Notes: generated from the letters alone by a model not told the origin. DNA of 64,000 nt from Fragum whitleyi (GCA_948146395.1 OX411547.1:32902614-32966613), one strand, 5' to 3'. Numbered from the stretch's first letter, positions 33,198 to 44,774 are shown. Program-made: numbers and translations.

Positions 33198-35166
33198 CAA
33201 CAAAAAACAAAAAACAAAAAAAGTGATATAGACCAACATCAGACTGCACATATGCTCAGGTTGTTCTTTGGCTTTATGGGGAAGCCCTCTTCACAACCTC
33301 CGTGGTGCGATGGTCCATGTCTTTATTCAAGTCTGTAGGGCTCTTAGTTCAGAAGAAGAAAGTTAGAAAGAAAATAAAATTGACTCTAAGTTCTACTCCC
33401 CTCCTGGTACTTCGCACCTGGTAGCCCAACAGTTATGATTTTAGCTATCATAATTAAGGTCTATGAACTGATCATCCTAGGCAAATTCCAAATCTGTAGG
33501 GCTTCTCATTCATCAGAAGAAGAATTTTAAAGATTTTCTTAAATTTCAACTTTGGTTGCCATAGTAACCAAAGTTTTTCATGGATTTCAATTCTTTAAGC
33601 TATCTTGAAGGGGACCACCTATGAAATATTTCTGTAAAATTTGGTGTAAATTAGCCCAGTAGTTTAGGACAAGATGTCGTTTAAAGATATTGTTGACGGA
33701 CGCAAGACAACCAAATGTGAAATTTTAAGAAAATCTTAAAAATTCTTCTTCTCAACCAGGAGTCCTACAGACTTAAAATTTGGCATGGATGGTCAGTTCA
33801 TAGACCTGAATTGAAATTGCTAAAACTATATCTGTTGGGTCACCAGGTGCGTAGCACCAGGGGGAGGGTTTAGTACTTTGGGTAAATTTTGTAAACTTTA
33901 ACCTTCTTCTTCTTCGGAACCAGGAGCCCTACAGACTTGAAAATTGGCAAGGATTATCAGCTTATAAATCTTACTTAAAATACTTAAAATCATGACTGTT
34001 GGGCTATCAGGTGCAGAGAATCTGGGGAGAAGGGGGAAGTGCTTTGTTGAAAATTTTGAAATCCTTATCTGTCTTCTTCTGATGAACCAGAATCCCTTTA
34101 TATTTGACATGAATGATCAGCTCATAGACCCTATCTGAAATAGCTAAAATCATGAATGTTTGGCCACCAGGTACGAAGTACTAGGGGGCGGGAGGGTAGC
34201 ATTTCAGAGATATTCTTAAATCTTTAACCTTCTTCTTCCGGTAAACCATGTGCCCTAAAGACTTGGAAAATGGCAAGGATGATCAACACATGGACCATAA
34301 TTAGGATAGCTTAAATCATAACTGTTGGGCCACCAGGTGCGGAGACCTGCGGGGAAGGGGTAGTACCTTGTTATTTTTTTTTAAATCCGTAACCTTCTTC
34401 TTCTTCTGAACCAGAAACCCTACAACCTTTATATTTGACACAGATGATCAGCTCATAGACCCTATTTTACATAGCTATAACCATGAATGTTTGGCTACCA
34501 TGTGAAGAGCACGGAGGAGAGGGTAGTATTTCGGGTCAATTTTGAAATTTTAAACCTTCTACTAATGATAAAGTAGGGACCTTACAGGCTCTTAATTTGG
34601 CATGAGTCATCAGCTCATATATGTTAATCAAAATAGATATAGTCATGATTGTTTTGTGACAAGGGGCAGACCCCCAGGGGAGGGGGTAGTGCTTTGTGGT
34701 AAATTTATCAATTGTTAAAAATTCTCCTGAACCAGAATTCCCACAGCTTTTTCATTTGATATAGAATAATCAGCTCATAGAACTTAATTTAAACACCTAT
34801 TTTGACTGTTGGGTCTCCAGGTGCGGAGCAATAGGGGGGAGAGGGTAGTACTTCAGGTCAATTTTAAAATTTGAACTTTTTTTTAAGCTCACCTGATAAA
34901 AAAAGCTCATGTGAGGTACTGTGATCACCCTTTGTCCAGCTTCCGTCCAGGGTTTTTCATGGATTTCAATTCTTTAGCTATTTTGGAAGGGGGGGGGGGG
35001 GGGCAACTAAGCAACATTTCTGTAAAATTTGGTGTTTAGTGGCCTATTTGTTTAGGAGGAGATGTTGTTTAAAGAAATTGTTGACGGACGACGACCGACG
35101 GACGGACGCCGGACGAAAGGTGATCACAATAGCTCACATGAGCACTTCGTGCTCAGGTGAGCTAAA
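32950..35166 (-). repeat. Core-tandem-repeat element(s), minus strand
   Basis: The low end has the terminal hairpin text 'aacaagagggcctttggccct', and the high end has the head hairpin 'gagcacttcgtgctcaggtgagct' (to 35166). Between 33350 and 34880 lie about eight degenerate ~170 bp units ('accttcttcttctgaaccagga.ccctacagactt', 'gatcagctcatagaccctaat', 'gttgggccaccaggtgcgga'). A plus-oriented head at about 34886 indicates a second, overlapping insertion. Poly-A (33178 on) and poly-G (34990-35003) runs occur inside. Confidence 0.65.
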
Positions 35167-35644
35167 AATGTATTTATAAAGCCCATGTTACATCCTATAT
35201 GTGTGCAAATTTTCATGTCCTCATACTAATAAAAAATGATTTTTATCAATTTTTAAAGGACATCACTGAGGTGGCAATTTTTCTTTGTTTAGGAGCATTC
35301 CAAATGATATTTTCAGTTTCACACTATTTCATCCGAACCCCCCCCCCTCCCCATTACATCATATTGTTTAAAGGCCAATCAACCAATCAAATCATCATAA
35401 ACCATTTAAAATGACCCAGTTATTCAACAAAACAATATGGAGGATGAAAGTGAAAGATGACAACAGCGCTTCTGATTTAAAAGGTTAGAGACATTTGAAA
35501 ACTCATTTTGATCAAAATGAATGACTTAAACATTTCCTGCGTGTCTTTTACTTTAATTCAAGAATTTTTCCTGACATTAAAGGAATCGAATGGTCACCTC
35601 AGTTATGTCCTTGTCAATGAAAGAAACCTTGTTTATTATTGGCA

Positions 35645-35910
35645 CATATATATATATACGTACCTAGTGTTTTGTATGAAATAAAATATCTAATTAGGTT
35701 GGGAGAATTGAAAATTGTTGAGGCTCTGCCGAGACAATTATCAATTCTCACAACCGAGTTAGATATTTCTTTCATACAAAACATTAAGTACATATTATAT
35801 CTATCTTATAACCTCTATTTGTTTTCTTTTCGTCGATGTTTCTAACTGAAATACAAGTTTCTAAAAATAACCGCATTATATCATTGTTCTAAGAATAACT
35901 ATGTGATATC

Positions 35911-35943
<33 letters not shown>

Positions 35944-35992
35944 TGGGATGTTATCAGACGGATATGTGTATAGTTATAAGATAAAAACTGTT
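35645..35992. mobile_element. ~340 bp palindromic MITE, copy 1
   Basis: Palindromic core: 'ttgtatgaaataaaatatctaa' and inverted 'ttagatatttctttcatacaa', inner GAGAATTGAAAATTGT and ACAATTATCAATTCTC around GCTCTGCC. The 3' half, interrupted by poly-A at about 35911-35938, runs to 'agttataagataaaa'. Inverted copy at 48298-48622. Confidence 0.65.
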
Positions 35993-36259
35993 TTGATACC
36001 ACCACCTATGAGACCAGCAGGATTATCCTCATTTCTAGACACAATTGTTCTTTTTACACTTAACGAATATCTTATCTGCAGATTTATTTATTCCTGCGAG
36101 TAACATTAAGCATCACCCTTTCGTTCAAACGCTAAAAAACATGGAGCAGACACTAAAAATGTCAAGATGTTCCTGTCAACAAGGCCATATTTACACGATT
36201 TATTGGAAATGATGACGACTTCAAGGAACAACGGCGTCATTTGTGATATTCTGACGTAT

Positions 36260-36760
36260 TGGTTTACCCCCCGGTCTCACAGACCCCGATTTAATCCCGA
36301 TTTCGAATATTTCAAAATCGGCGCGAAATCGGCTAGCTTCGGGAGAGTCGTAGTGCCTCCTGACTCAAATCGGCATCAATTCGGGATCAAAAATAAATCG
36401 GGACAAAAATTTCAACATGCGCAAATTTTTCTCCCGATTTCGAAAATCGTGCCGAAATCGGCGCACCTCGGTGTACCTCGTACTAAGCCGCCGTTGTTCG
36501 TAGTAAGCAAATCTGCGTTATTCGGCAACAGAATCGGTCCTATTTCGGCGTACCTACCTCGGCGATGAACCCCGAATAACGCCGATGCCCTACGAGTAAC
36601 TCCCAATTCTCGCCGGTGAAGTACGACGAGATTCGCGACTAGCAACCCGAGCTACACCGACCTACACCGAATTACTACGAACTGTTAAGATATCATCCCG
36701 TTGTACTACGAAAAACCCCGATTTCCGAGGAGTATAAAAAGGCTAATCAACTTTGTAAAT
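36260..36760 (+). other. CpG-rich block with CGATTTCGG-type motifs and a TATAAAA box
   Basis: About 450 bp much richer in CG dinucleotides than its surroundings. It is built from degenerate repeats of 'ccgatttcg', 'aaatcggcg' and 'cctcggcg', then GAGTATAAAAAGG (36731) and AATAAAATTC (36764). Open frames on both strands look like by-products of composition. It could be a decayed satellite, a solo LTR or a promoter; none is proven. Confidence 0.4.
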
Positions 36761-36896
36761 TTAAATAAAATTCATCACTTCAAAACCTTTGAACGAGACG
36801 CCTCCCTATACTTCGATTGGTGGTCATGGGCAGGTAGTTCACGCTGCAATAGCTGATGAAATTGTCCAGTGTTTTGCCTCCTCTCTTTGGCAACAT

Positions 36897-37137
36897 ATGA
36901 TCACTTCTTTTACGCACTTGCGTAAATTGCGTAATGGGTGTTACGCTCTTGAATACGTTTATCTAAATTTCGTTGGCTTCATCTTTGTTACGTTCATAAC
37001 TCAGTATTGTCTTTTGAAGATGTTGAGGACCATAGCATGGATATTTAATTTCAAGGGCGTTACTCCCATTACGCAATTTACGCAAGTGCGTAAAAGAATT
37101 AATCCCATGATGGAAATATCTTTGATGAATGATCATA
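36897..37137. repeat. Inverted repeat with ~55 bp arms
   Basis: Left arm 'cttttacgcacttgcgtaaattgcgtaatgggtgttacgc', right arm its inverse near 37056-37105, with ~130 bp between. The arms contain TTACGCACTTGCGTAA, itself a palindrome. A 162-codon frame (36789-37277) crosses it and is judged spurious. Confidence 0.7.
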
Positions 37138-37178
37138 ACATCGAAACTACACCTCATTCAAGCTGTAGTTACGATGTT
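37137..37178. repeat. Palindromic hairpin Hp-40, copy 4
   Basis: 'aacatcgaaactacacctc' and 'caagctgtagttacgatgtt'; the right arm is conserved, the left arm decayed. Confidence 0.6.
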
Positions 37179-37604
37179 TTGATTATTCACCAAAGCTCAA
37201 ATTATGATAAAAAGGGAGCGGACGGAGGGCATTCCTCTTTTGTCACAGTCCTCATACGTCGCTTTTATCCTATATAATCTTTAGTTGTCGCCTTCTTACT
37301 GCGTATAAATTTCAAAGTCCTAGATACGCCTATGAATTTTTATATCATTTTTTTTAGAATATTGATATTGATAATTCAAGAAATAATTTTAGGAATTTCC
37401 TTTGGGAAAAATAATCTAAGGGAAAGACTATTTTAATAAAACCGATTATGTATGAGGCTTACGATGACGCTTTCGTTTTTCCCCAGAGATAATTATTTGT
37501 TAATATCATAAAAAAAAAACTCATACAAGAACAAACACGACACCAGTCATTCCAAATTGAATAAAACAAACAAACACTCTAAATAGAGGATAATAGTTTG
37601 TTTC

Positions 37605-37960
37605 GTCGATTTATAATTAATTTAGTGAACAACAGAAGCTATATTTTCAAGAGTGGCGGATCCACGAGTGCAAATTTGGCTTTTGTTGTTCACGAAATGA
37701 AATATCAATCGATCTGACTCGAAAATCAAACGATTATTTCATTTGTTTAATGCAAAAATGAGACTTAGGACAGATTTTCTTAAAGTGCTTCATTTTGCCC
37801 ATTTTGGCTATTCAACGGTCATGGTGACGTCACTATTTGGCTCCACTTCGATAACGACAGGTTGAACTTAAAGAGAGCATGGTATAAGTTTATGATAATT
37901 CAATGGTAGGGCGGTGACTTTATCAAGTGATAATCTACCGTTAATTCTCCATAAGCCACC
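37605..37960 (+). repeat. Interspersed repeat R350, copy 3
   Basis: Contains 'cagattttcttaaagtgctt', the hairpin 'gctatattttcaagagtggcggatccacgagtgc' and 'tatcaagtgataatctacc' near the end, in the same order as at 8620-8960. Confidence 0.65.
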
Positions 37961-38138
37961 GAAAATTATCAGAGAAAACACTCTTAATGACACGACGTCA
38001 TCTAATGTATCGCGTGATTTTTGTCACCTGGGCCACCCGAAAAAGGGTATCAACGTGCAAAATAAACTCGTCTAGAAAAGAAGAGCTATTGAGCTGGCCA
38101 AGGCTCAATTAATCATTTATATTCTAGACTCGGTTTAA

Positions 38139-38358
38139 CCCTTTCCTGTTTTACAAAATTTTGGACTTGTCCAAATTCAAAGGTTTTGCAGATGAAAATT
38201 AAAAGTGGATTTAATTTGAACCATAACCATTCTGTAGGGTAGAAAATAGTGTGGAAAAAGAAGAAATTGCTTGTCAGAAGCAATTTCTTCTTTTTCACAA
38301 TGTTTTCTGAATCATAAAAGCACAGGCACGTAAAAAGCAGGGATTAAACAGCAAAGGG
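38139..38358 (+). mobile_element. piggyBac-like MITE, copy 4
   Basis: 220 bp flanked by TTAA (38135-38138, 38359-38362). Same ends and centre as copies 1-3, which lie about 34 kb away. Confidence 0.85.
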
Positions 38359-38362
38359 TTAA

Positions 38363-38888
38363 ATCAGCTTGTTTTAAAGATAATCGCATCGCAGATTCTA
38401 TAGAAATGCAGACGCAGATCCCGAACTTTTCAAAAGGGGCGGATTTTTCAAACCGAAATTGTAATCATCTTATGAAAGTACTCAATGGGCGTGCAAAATG
38501 TAGTAACTAGAGCTTTAGTAACGCCACCTTGCTAATGTTAACTTTGATTTCATGATTTTTCGACTTGATAATCACATTTTTATCGAAATTCCTTAAAGCA
38601 GAGGGGGTCCGGAATCCCGATGTCTACCTCTAGAACCGTGCTTAGACAACATCATTGTGTGGAAGGCTTGCAATGCCTTGGTATCTTCTTCACAATTCAC
38701 AACATAAAAGATAAAGCCAACAAATTCATTTCCTCTAAAACAGATGAACGATTGTCAAAAAGTAAAACAAAGCTTTGAACTCATATGCTCCTTTTAGCTA
38801 AATGGACAATCTGATGGACAGAGCTTAAATTATCGACACGGTTCAAAGGTGGGCTAAGAAGACAGTTTGTTCTGAACACATTTCGAAG
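38363..38888. other. Non-coding stretch
   Basis: No gene or repeat recognised. Confidence 0.5.
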
Positions 38889-39263
38889 GCCACCGTCATA
38901 GCGCAGTTGGTAGCGCGTCGGACTGTCAATCTAGAGGTCATGGGTTCGATCCCCGACGGCGGCACTCATCCTTTCCGACGTTTTGTCTACCACCAATGGG
39001 TAGACCTATGTGGGATAGCAGCTGGAGGCTTTGAAAGAATGTGATGGTAGTACTGGTGTGAGAAATACCAGGTGCTCCGGCCGCCGCGATATAACTGAAA
39101 AAAATGTTGAAAGCGGAGTAGAACTCCATTCAAACAAACAAACAAACAAACAAACAAACAAACAAACAAACAAACAAACAAACAAACAAACAAACAAACA
39201 AACGAACGAACAAACAAACAAACAAACAAACAAACAAACAAACAACAAACAAACAAACAAACC
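38889..39263 (+). mobile_element. SINE-A with tRNA head and (CAAA)n tail
   Basis: The tRNA-like head (38889-38964) has GCCACCG/CGGCGGC end pairing, A box TAGCGCAGTTGG and B box GGTTCGATCCCC. A body follows ('gtagacctatgtgggatagcagctggaggc', 'gtgagaaataccaggtgctcc'), then a long (CAAA)n tail (39131-39263). Frames giving poly-FVCL or poly-NKQT are translations of this tail. At least five other copies in the window show that it is a SINE and not a tRNA gene. Confidence 0.85.
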
Positions 39264-39354
39264 GAACACCTATAGACAGAGCTACAGGTAGAAGGGATAT
39301 TTTGGAATTCAAAATAAATTATTTCAATAATACTTTCACAAATGCTATATTGTG

Positions 39355-39399
39355 GGTACTCATTGGAATCGTCTCGGAGAGACGATTCCAATGAGTACC
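39355..39399. repeat. Perfect 45 bp hairpin
   Basis: Arms of 21 bp (GGTACTCATTGGAATCGTCTC and inverse) around GGA. Related sequences at 10086-10146 and about 46490-46530. Confidence 0.8.
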
Positions 39400-40719
39400 T
39401 ATATTATAGGGTTCTAATCTGAAATAAAGATTTCAGTCTGGAAATATCCCCTCTTATCTGTTCATCTGTTTGAATTTTTTGTCAACTGGTGTCTTTCAAT
39501 TGTCTACCTCTTTTTTTACTATCTGGTTTGAAATTTGACACGTCCGGCGTAAATGAACAAACATTTCCGAATGATCAATGGAATAATCGATCTATGATCC
39601 TGTATAAAAAAAATGAAATTAGACATCTGTACTAGAAGCAATATCTGTTTCACATATCTGTTTCACGGAGTGCCCAAATGGCCCCCGTTTTGCATGACGG
39701 GTCAAAATTCTAAATGTTATATCTACTGGGTCAAATATCTTGAAAACAAAACACACTATTTTAAGCAATTCTTTGTTTGTCTTTTTTCACGCGATGGATT
39801 AATTGTTGATTTCATGGAGGTATGCAACTAAAAACTTAATAACGCTACATGAATACGGATTCTTCATACATGAGTGTGATAATTTTTAAGTTTTCATACC
39901 TGAATCATATCAACGAATATTCGCTTCAAATCTTATGATTTAAAATTTTGAAGCATAAATGCAGCGATTTATCGATAAGAAATGTGTTAGAACTTCTTTG
40001 TGTGGAAGCTTATAGAATTTTTTTTTTCATTAAGGATTAAAACCAACTTTTCAGCCAACCAGAATGCTCAAAATATTGATGGACACTTATGAAGCTGAAT
40101 GCACTTATAACAAACCAACGGGTTATTTTTTTATAGATAATTATTCTTGCTTAATTTCCCCTAATCCCCCGAAATATTTTCTCGAAATACAAGCACTGAA
40201 TGCTATTTAATTTCGATTCTGCTTGACCAAACGGCCCAGCTTACGATCAGATGCAATTGTGTTGTATGATTTTTTGGATGTTCTTTATGATTCACGAGCC
40301 AAATTTTCAAAAACAACAGTTCGTTAATGTACAGGATAATCTATTTGCGATAAATCAAGGAAATTCAAGAAATTTAAGATTCAAGTTATTCCGCGAAACA
40401 TATAACACTGTTTGCGAATTGACGTCATCGAATGCATTTTGTCGTCATCTTTAAAACGAAAAAATAACGTTGTTTCACATTCTTAGGTCATTTGTATAGT
40501 TACTGCACTAGTGTAAAAACACCCGTGCATAATAATAATAATAATAATAAAAAAAAAATCAACGGGTTTATTTCACACCCGCGACGTAGGTCATATCATA
40601 AAGCAGATTATAAGTTTTGGCCTTTTTAAGATTGGTAAATAAGATTTTCTTCTTTAACAAAAATATTTATTGTCCATGTTAAACATACCGTTTCCAGATC
40701 TGTAAGTTATTGTTTAGTT
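39400..40719. other. Non-coding stretch
   Basis: No gene recognised. An ATA/ATAA microsatellite lies at about 40529-40555. Confidence 0.5.
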
Positions 40720-40978
40720 TGTTTAAATGGGGTTTAACGTCGCTTTCAATAATCTTTATGTTATATCGCGGAGGCTGGAGCACCTAAAAATGGATTTCTG
40801 GTATTTCTCGCACCAGTACTTCCGTAACAACTTTCCTAGCCCCCAGCTGCTATCTCGCGTAGGTATACGATTATCAACCTATTAGAAACAAGCAATCGGA
40901 AAGAATGAGTGCCGCGGTCGAGGATCGAATCCGTGACCTCGTCATTCGGAGGCCAACGCGAAATCCCCGTATAACCTA
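40720..40978 (-). mobile_element. SINE-A, minus strand
   Basis: Body and degraded B box ('ggtcgaggatcgaatccg') on the minus strand; tail 'ttagtttgttt' at the low end. Confidence 0.75.
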
Positions 40979-41177
40979 GCCCTATTCACCTCGAATGTAC
41001 ATAGACGGACTATTTTTAAAAATTACGGGAAACCCTTGGAAAGACTCGATGACGTCAGTTAAAATGGCGTTAGCCTCTTGAAACTTTGAGTGAAAACATT
41101 CGACGTCGCCAACGCTACTCGTTCGAGTCACTGACGTGAAACCATCGTATCCTTATATAAATATCTTTAGATTCTTA

Positions 41178-41365
41178 ATAGAATTATAGAATAACAAATT
41201 CTTACCGTTGTTTATTGAAAATTTAACCACGCTTCTGAGTTCTTAGGCTCAATAAATAATCCACTCGATCTAAAGCTCTCGTGAATTATTCATTGAGCCT
41301 TAGAACTCAGAAGCTTGGTTAAATTTGTAATAAATAACGGTAAGAATTTGTTATTATAATTCTAT
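41178..41365. repeat. ~188 bp palindromic element
   Basis: Arms 'tagaattatagaataacaaattcttaccg' and 'cggtaagaatttgttattataattcta', inner arms 'cttctgagttctaaggctcaataaataat' with small differences. Confidence 0.75.
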
Positions 41366-42342
41366 CATGACTAAATTTTCACTATTCCATAGGAAATAAA
41401 CGCGAAGATACCACGTCTACAACACCTGCGGATTAGTTTCATTTGATAATGCACGCTATTCTTTTTCACAAAAGTAAGCAACGGTAAGCATAAATAAGCC
41501 CTCGTTTCTTTTAAATTTGGCCCTAAAGTTAAAAAGGAAAAATGAACAAAATTAAATACATAATTATTCTTAATTCGTTTTCGTCAATATTAACAGACAA
41601 ACATATGTATCTATCACGCTATCTTCAATCCAAGATTTAACGTGGGCTAGGGATTCAAGTGAACTTTAGACTTTTAGTAGGTGCGTAGGTAAGGGGTAGA
41701 ATAAAGCGGCTAAAGCCTAAATGCTAACGGCTAAGAACCTCAAATTTTGAAATAAGAAAGAGTATTTAACAATCAAAAAAACATCAAACGTAGTTACCAT
41801 ACCTTAAGAATTTTAAACAAATGCCATTCCCATGGACTTTCTTGTCGATCGCCCATCTTCACTCTATTTTCACGATTTCTTTGTTGTGAAGTTAAAAGCA
41901 AGCACCAATTCAATATAACCCTGGTTACCTATTCCTGTCTCTAAAAATACTCATCAGTTGAGTAAAACCCAATTTTTAACCCTTCGTTCCCATCCGGATA
42001 AATAAAACTTGTGTAAACAATACTCGTTATAATATTAAATTACGTCATGAATCACGTCATCGATAAAACATAATTCGACCAAGTTAATTTGAGAGTCTTA
42101 TAAAGTATAATACACCAGCACTTATTTGACAGCCTTTAAATATTTTCGTTCTATAGACAGAATTGACGGGTTTTTTTTATTCAGGTTGCCTTGCCATCAT
42201 TCTCGGCCTAATGTGACGACAATCAAGATTTGTACATTGGCGGAATGGAACAGCCACTCGGAACTTTTTTCGACGATTGGCGTCTATTAAACAACGATGC
42301 AACTGCATGCCTTGTATAGACATAAAATCACGTGCCATGATA
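41366..42342. other. Non-coding stretch
   Basis: No gene recognised. Confidence 0.5.
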
Positions 42343-42418
42343 AAATAACGGCTGAAAAATCTAAATTTTTGAGAATGATTCGTCATTCTCAAAAATTTAG
42401 ATTTTTCAGCCGTTATTT
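42343..42418. repeat. Perfect hairpin with 36 bp arms and TTCG loop
   Basis: AAATAACGGCTGAAAAATCT... folds exactly on ...AGATTTTTCAGCCGTTATTT with only TTCG between. It lies 0.6 kb beyond the stop codon of the kinin gene on its downstream side. Confidence 0.85.
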
Positions 42419-42856
42419 ACTGTAAAAGATATAAATCTACAGTGCTACTTTTTCTTACACTGTTTGCGCCTAACAAAATGCACGATTTTGTTACATACCC
42501 ATCCGCCTTATATACATCCGAGGTCTGTTGCAGTCTACGGAAATGGCCGAGTGATGTTCCGAATGAGCCCTATTCTTAAAATTGCACCTGATAGTGAACA
42601 TGTTTTGTGTATTAACAGTACATCAATTACTAAGAAAACCATTAAAAATGCTCAAACTGACTGATCGAATAAGATTATGTATGAACTAATCAAACCTTTT
42701 GTTGATGCTTACTTATTTGTGAATAACAAAACTTTAAAAGCGCTTTAATTTCAACTTTAAAGAAATGTCCGATCGATGGCTTACCGATACACTGACATGA
42801 TTGCTTCTGTTTATAAAAGCACTTATGACAGTGGTCCGGTAAGGCCTTGAGATCGA

Positions 42857-42978
42857 CCCTGCGTTCGGAATGACAAAACGGTGCAATTTGTTTGCAAATA
42901 ATACCCACACAAGTGCACGTGCAAAGCGGGGTATAATTTTCAAACTGTTTGCACCATTTTGTCATCCTGAACGCAGCG
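42857..42978. mobile_element. Palindromic element Pal-125, copy 2
   Basis: 'ccctgcgttcggaatgacaaaacggtgcaa' and inverted 'ttgcaccattttgtcatcctgaacgcag', with GTGCACGTGCAAAGCGGGG in the centre. It ends 41 bp from the stop codon of the kinin gene, so it probably forms part of its 3' untranslated region. Confidence 0.7.
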
Positions 42979-43019
42979 AATGATTCATATGGATGGCTTG
43001 GTACCTTTCTAAACAAATC

Positions 43020-44066
43020 TTAATCCATAGGAAATAAGTTATCAAACTCGATATTAACAAATGACGGAGGCCATCTTCTTTCACTTTCTTCGTCTAATTC
43101 CACGTTGTTTTCAACCAATCTTTTCCCTCCCCAAGCGTTAAATCCGGAGCGAAGGTCCATATGATAACCCGGGTCCTGTCTCTTTCCACCCCAGGGATTG
43201 AAATTGGCTCGTTTGTTTTCGGGAGCGCTAGGTTTTTCTCGTTTCCCTCCCCACGCGTTGAAACCACGTTTTTGCGCACCCTCAAGTTGACCATTGATGT
43301 CGGCGATTTTATCCGTTTGTCGCTCGAATGATCCACCAAATTTATAAATGTGATCAAATTCAGCATTCATATTAGCAGAGTCAGATGGATAGGCATGGTC
43401 ATTAAACTCAGACTCCTTAAAGAAACTGCCAGTATCTTCTACACTTCTTTTACCGCCCCAAGCATTGAACGACGGACGTTTCATCAGCCCCAATTCGTGA
43501 TCTAATTGTCTTTTCACGAATTCTTCTTCGCTACCGGTGTAAGGAACCAGGAGTTCATCGACGATATGTTCTGATCGTTTCTTTCTGCCGCCCCAGGCAT
43601 TGAACGATGGGCGTTTACTTGAACTTCTTTTGCCTCCCCATGCATTGAATCTACGTTTGATTAAAGAACTTAAAAACGAATGAAATAATTTTCTATCTAC
43701 ATAAGGCGGCAATAACTCAAACAATCGTTTTATTTGATATTTGTGCTTCTCCAAGATTGTCCTAAATTCTTTATCTTGTTCTAGTTCTATCGCCCGCAAG
43801 TCAAACAAAATCTTTTCAAGTATCTTAAGTTTGGTTTCAGCATTTCCTATTGATTGTCGCTTGTCATCTATACTGCTTTCATTGCTTTCCATTTGAGAAC
43901 TCTCAGCGTTGACGTCCTGGCGTTTACCCACATACCGCAAGGGAAAACGCATTAATGGATACCTTTTCCCGTTTGAACCTCGAAAAGTAAATCCATGGGG
44001 TTCCCGATCAAAATATCCGTCTACTTGACTCCACGCTAGTACTATAAGAACTAGATATATAAACAT
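43020..44066 (-). CDS. Lk: Prepro-kinin (leucokinin-type neuropeptide precursor)
   Basis: 348 residues in one uninterrupted frame. Residues 1-17 (MFIYLVLIVLAWSQVDG) form a signal peptide, so the product enters the secretory pathway. Six FNxWGG sequences start at residues 140, 155, 200, 269, 289 and 309 (five FNAWGG, one FNPWGG). Each is followed by KR or RKKR; the second glycine is the amide donor, giving FNAWG-amide or FNPWG-amide. That C-terminus fits the kinin consensus FxxWG-amide, peptides known to act through G-protein-coupled receptors on muscle and fluid secretion. Two further possible amidated peptides precede them, ending at N32 (SNGKR) and V46 (RYVGKR). Acidic spacers separate the units. 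A splice acceptor (AAGTTTGCAG) lies 16 bases upstream of the ATG on the minus strand, so a 5' non-coding exon is likely. No neighbour shares its pathway. Confidence 0.93.
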   Translation of the reverse strand: MFIYLVLIVLAWSQVDGYFDREPHGFTFRGSNGKRYPLMRFPLRYVGKRQDVNAESSQMESNESSIDDKRQSIGNAETKLKILEKILFDLRAIELEQDKEFRTILEKHKYQIKRLFELLPPYVDRKLFHSFLSSLIKRRFNAWGGKRSSSKRPSFNAWGGRKKRSEHIVDELLVPYTGSEEEFVKRQLDHELGLMKRPSFNAWGGKRSVEDTGSFFKESEFNDHAYPSDSANMNAEFDHIYKFGGSFERQTDKIADINGQLEGAQKRGFNAWGGKREKPSAPENKRANFNPWGGKRQDPGYHMDLRSGFNAWGGKRLVENNVELDEESERRWPPSFVNIEFDNLFPMD

Positions 44067-44774
44067 TTTGTAAAATTAAACTGCAAACTTAGCCGGCTAA
44101 TTATGCTTGAAGTTATTATGTTTTTGCTTTCTAAATTCAATAAAACTGTATTCAGTTAGTATCTTTTATATGTTTTTTTTTTGCTATTGTTCTTTCACAA
44201 AAATCCCCTTTTAGATAGTTAAATAAGAAAAGTAACTAATATATTAAATTCCAGAATTTATTTACATTTACTTCAAAGCTAGTATTTATTGCAACATAAT
44301 TATGATTAAACATGTTCTTTACACCGTAACTAAGTTGTTATTGTGACATTCCCCAACACCTTTTGTTGCAAGTCGAAGTTCTTTCTGTTCTTGAATGCAG
44401 GCGATCCTCATAAAACAACCGTCTTTTATAACTGCTACTATATGAGAACCATTGCCCCCGTAGAGTAAACCTTATCCTTCTTTGGTTTGTAAACAGAGTA
44501 ATAAATAGTGTAATATGTATGTATATAAATATCAAATTCGGTGTTGAAAATTTAGATTGAAATCTTTTACGACCATCAAATGCTTTGTATTGCTTTTAAT
44601 ACATACTATCGACATTGTTTTACAGGTGCAAACGTATTTTGAACGAAGCTTGGGAAAATGTTATAGAAAGGTGACACAGGGCATGAGAAAACGGGCATAG
44701 ATTTAGCGAGAGCTCGTTTTCATATATATGTCACTGACAGAATACTGATCAAACATTAGGATCTTATTTAAATA
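44067..44774. other. Upstream region of the kinin gene
   Basis: Contains a likely splice acceptor at about 44083 (minus strand). The promoter and first exon were not located. Confidence 0.4.

Noticed and set aside
36789..37277. 162-codon plus-strand frame
   Set aside because: It runs across an inverted repeat and an Hp-40 hairpin, and the two halves translate from complementary sequence; no domain.
38889..38964. A tRNA gene with GTC (Asp) at the anticodon position
   Set aside because: The head is followed by a SINE body and tail that recur in at least five other places, and the anticodon stem is poorly paired.
39006..39312. Frames of FVCL and NKQT repeats
   Set aside because: Translation of the (CAAA)n tail of SINE-A.
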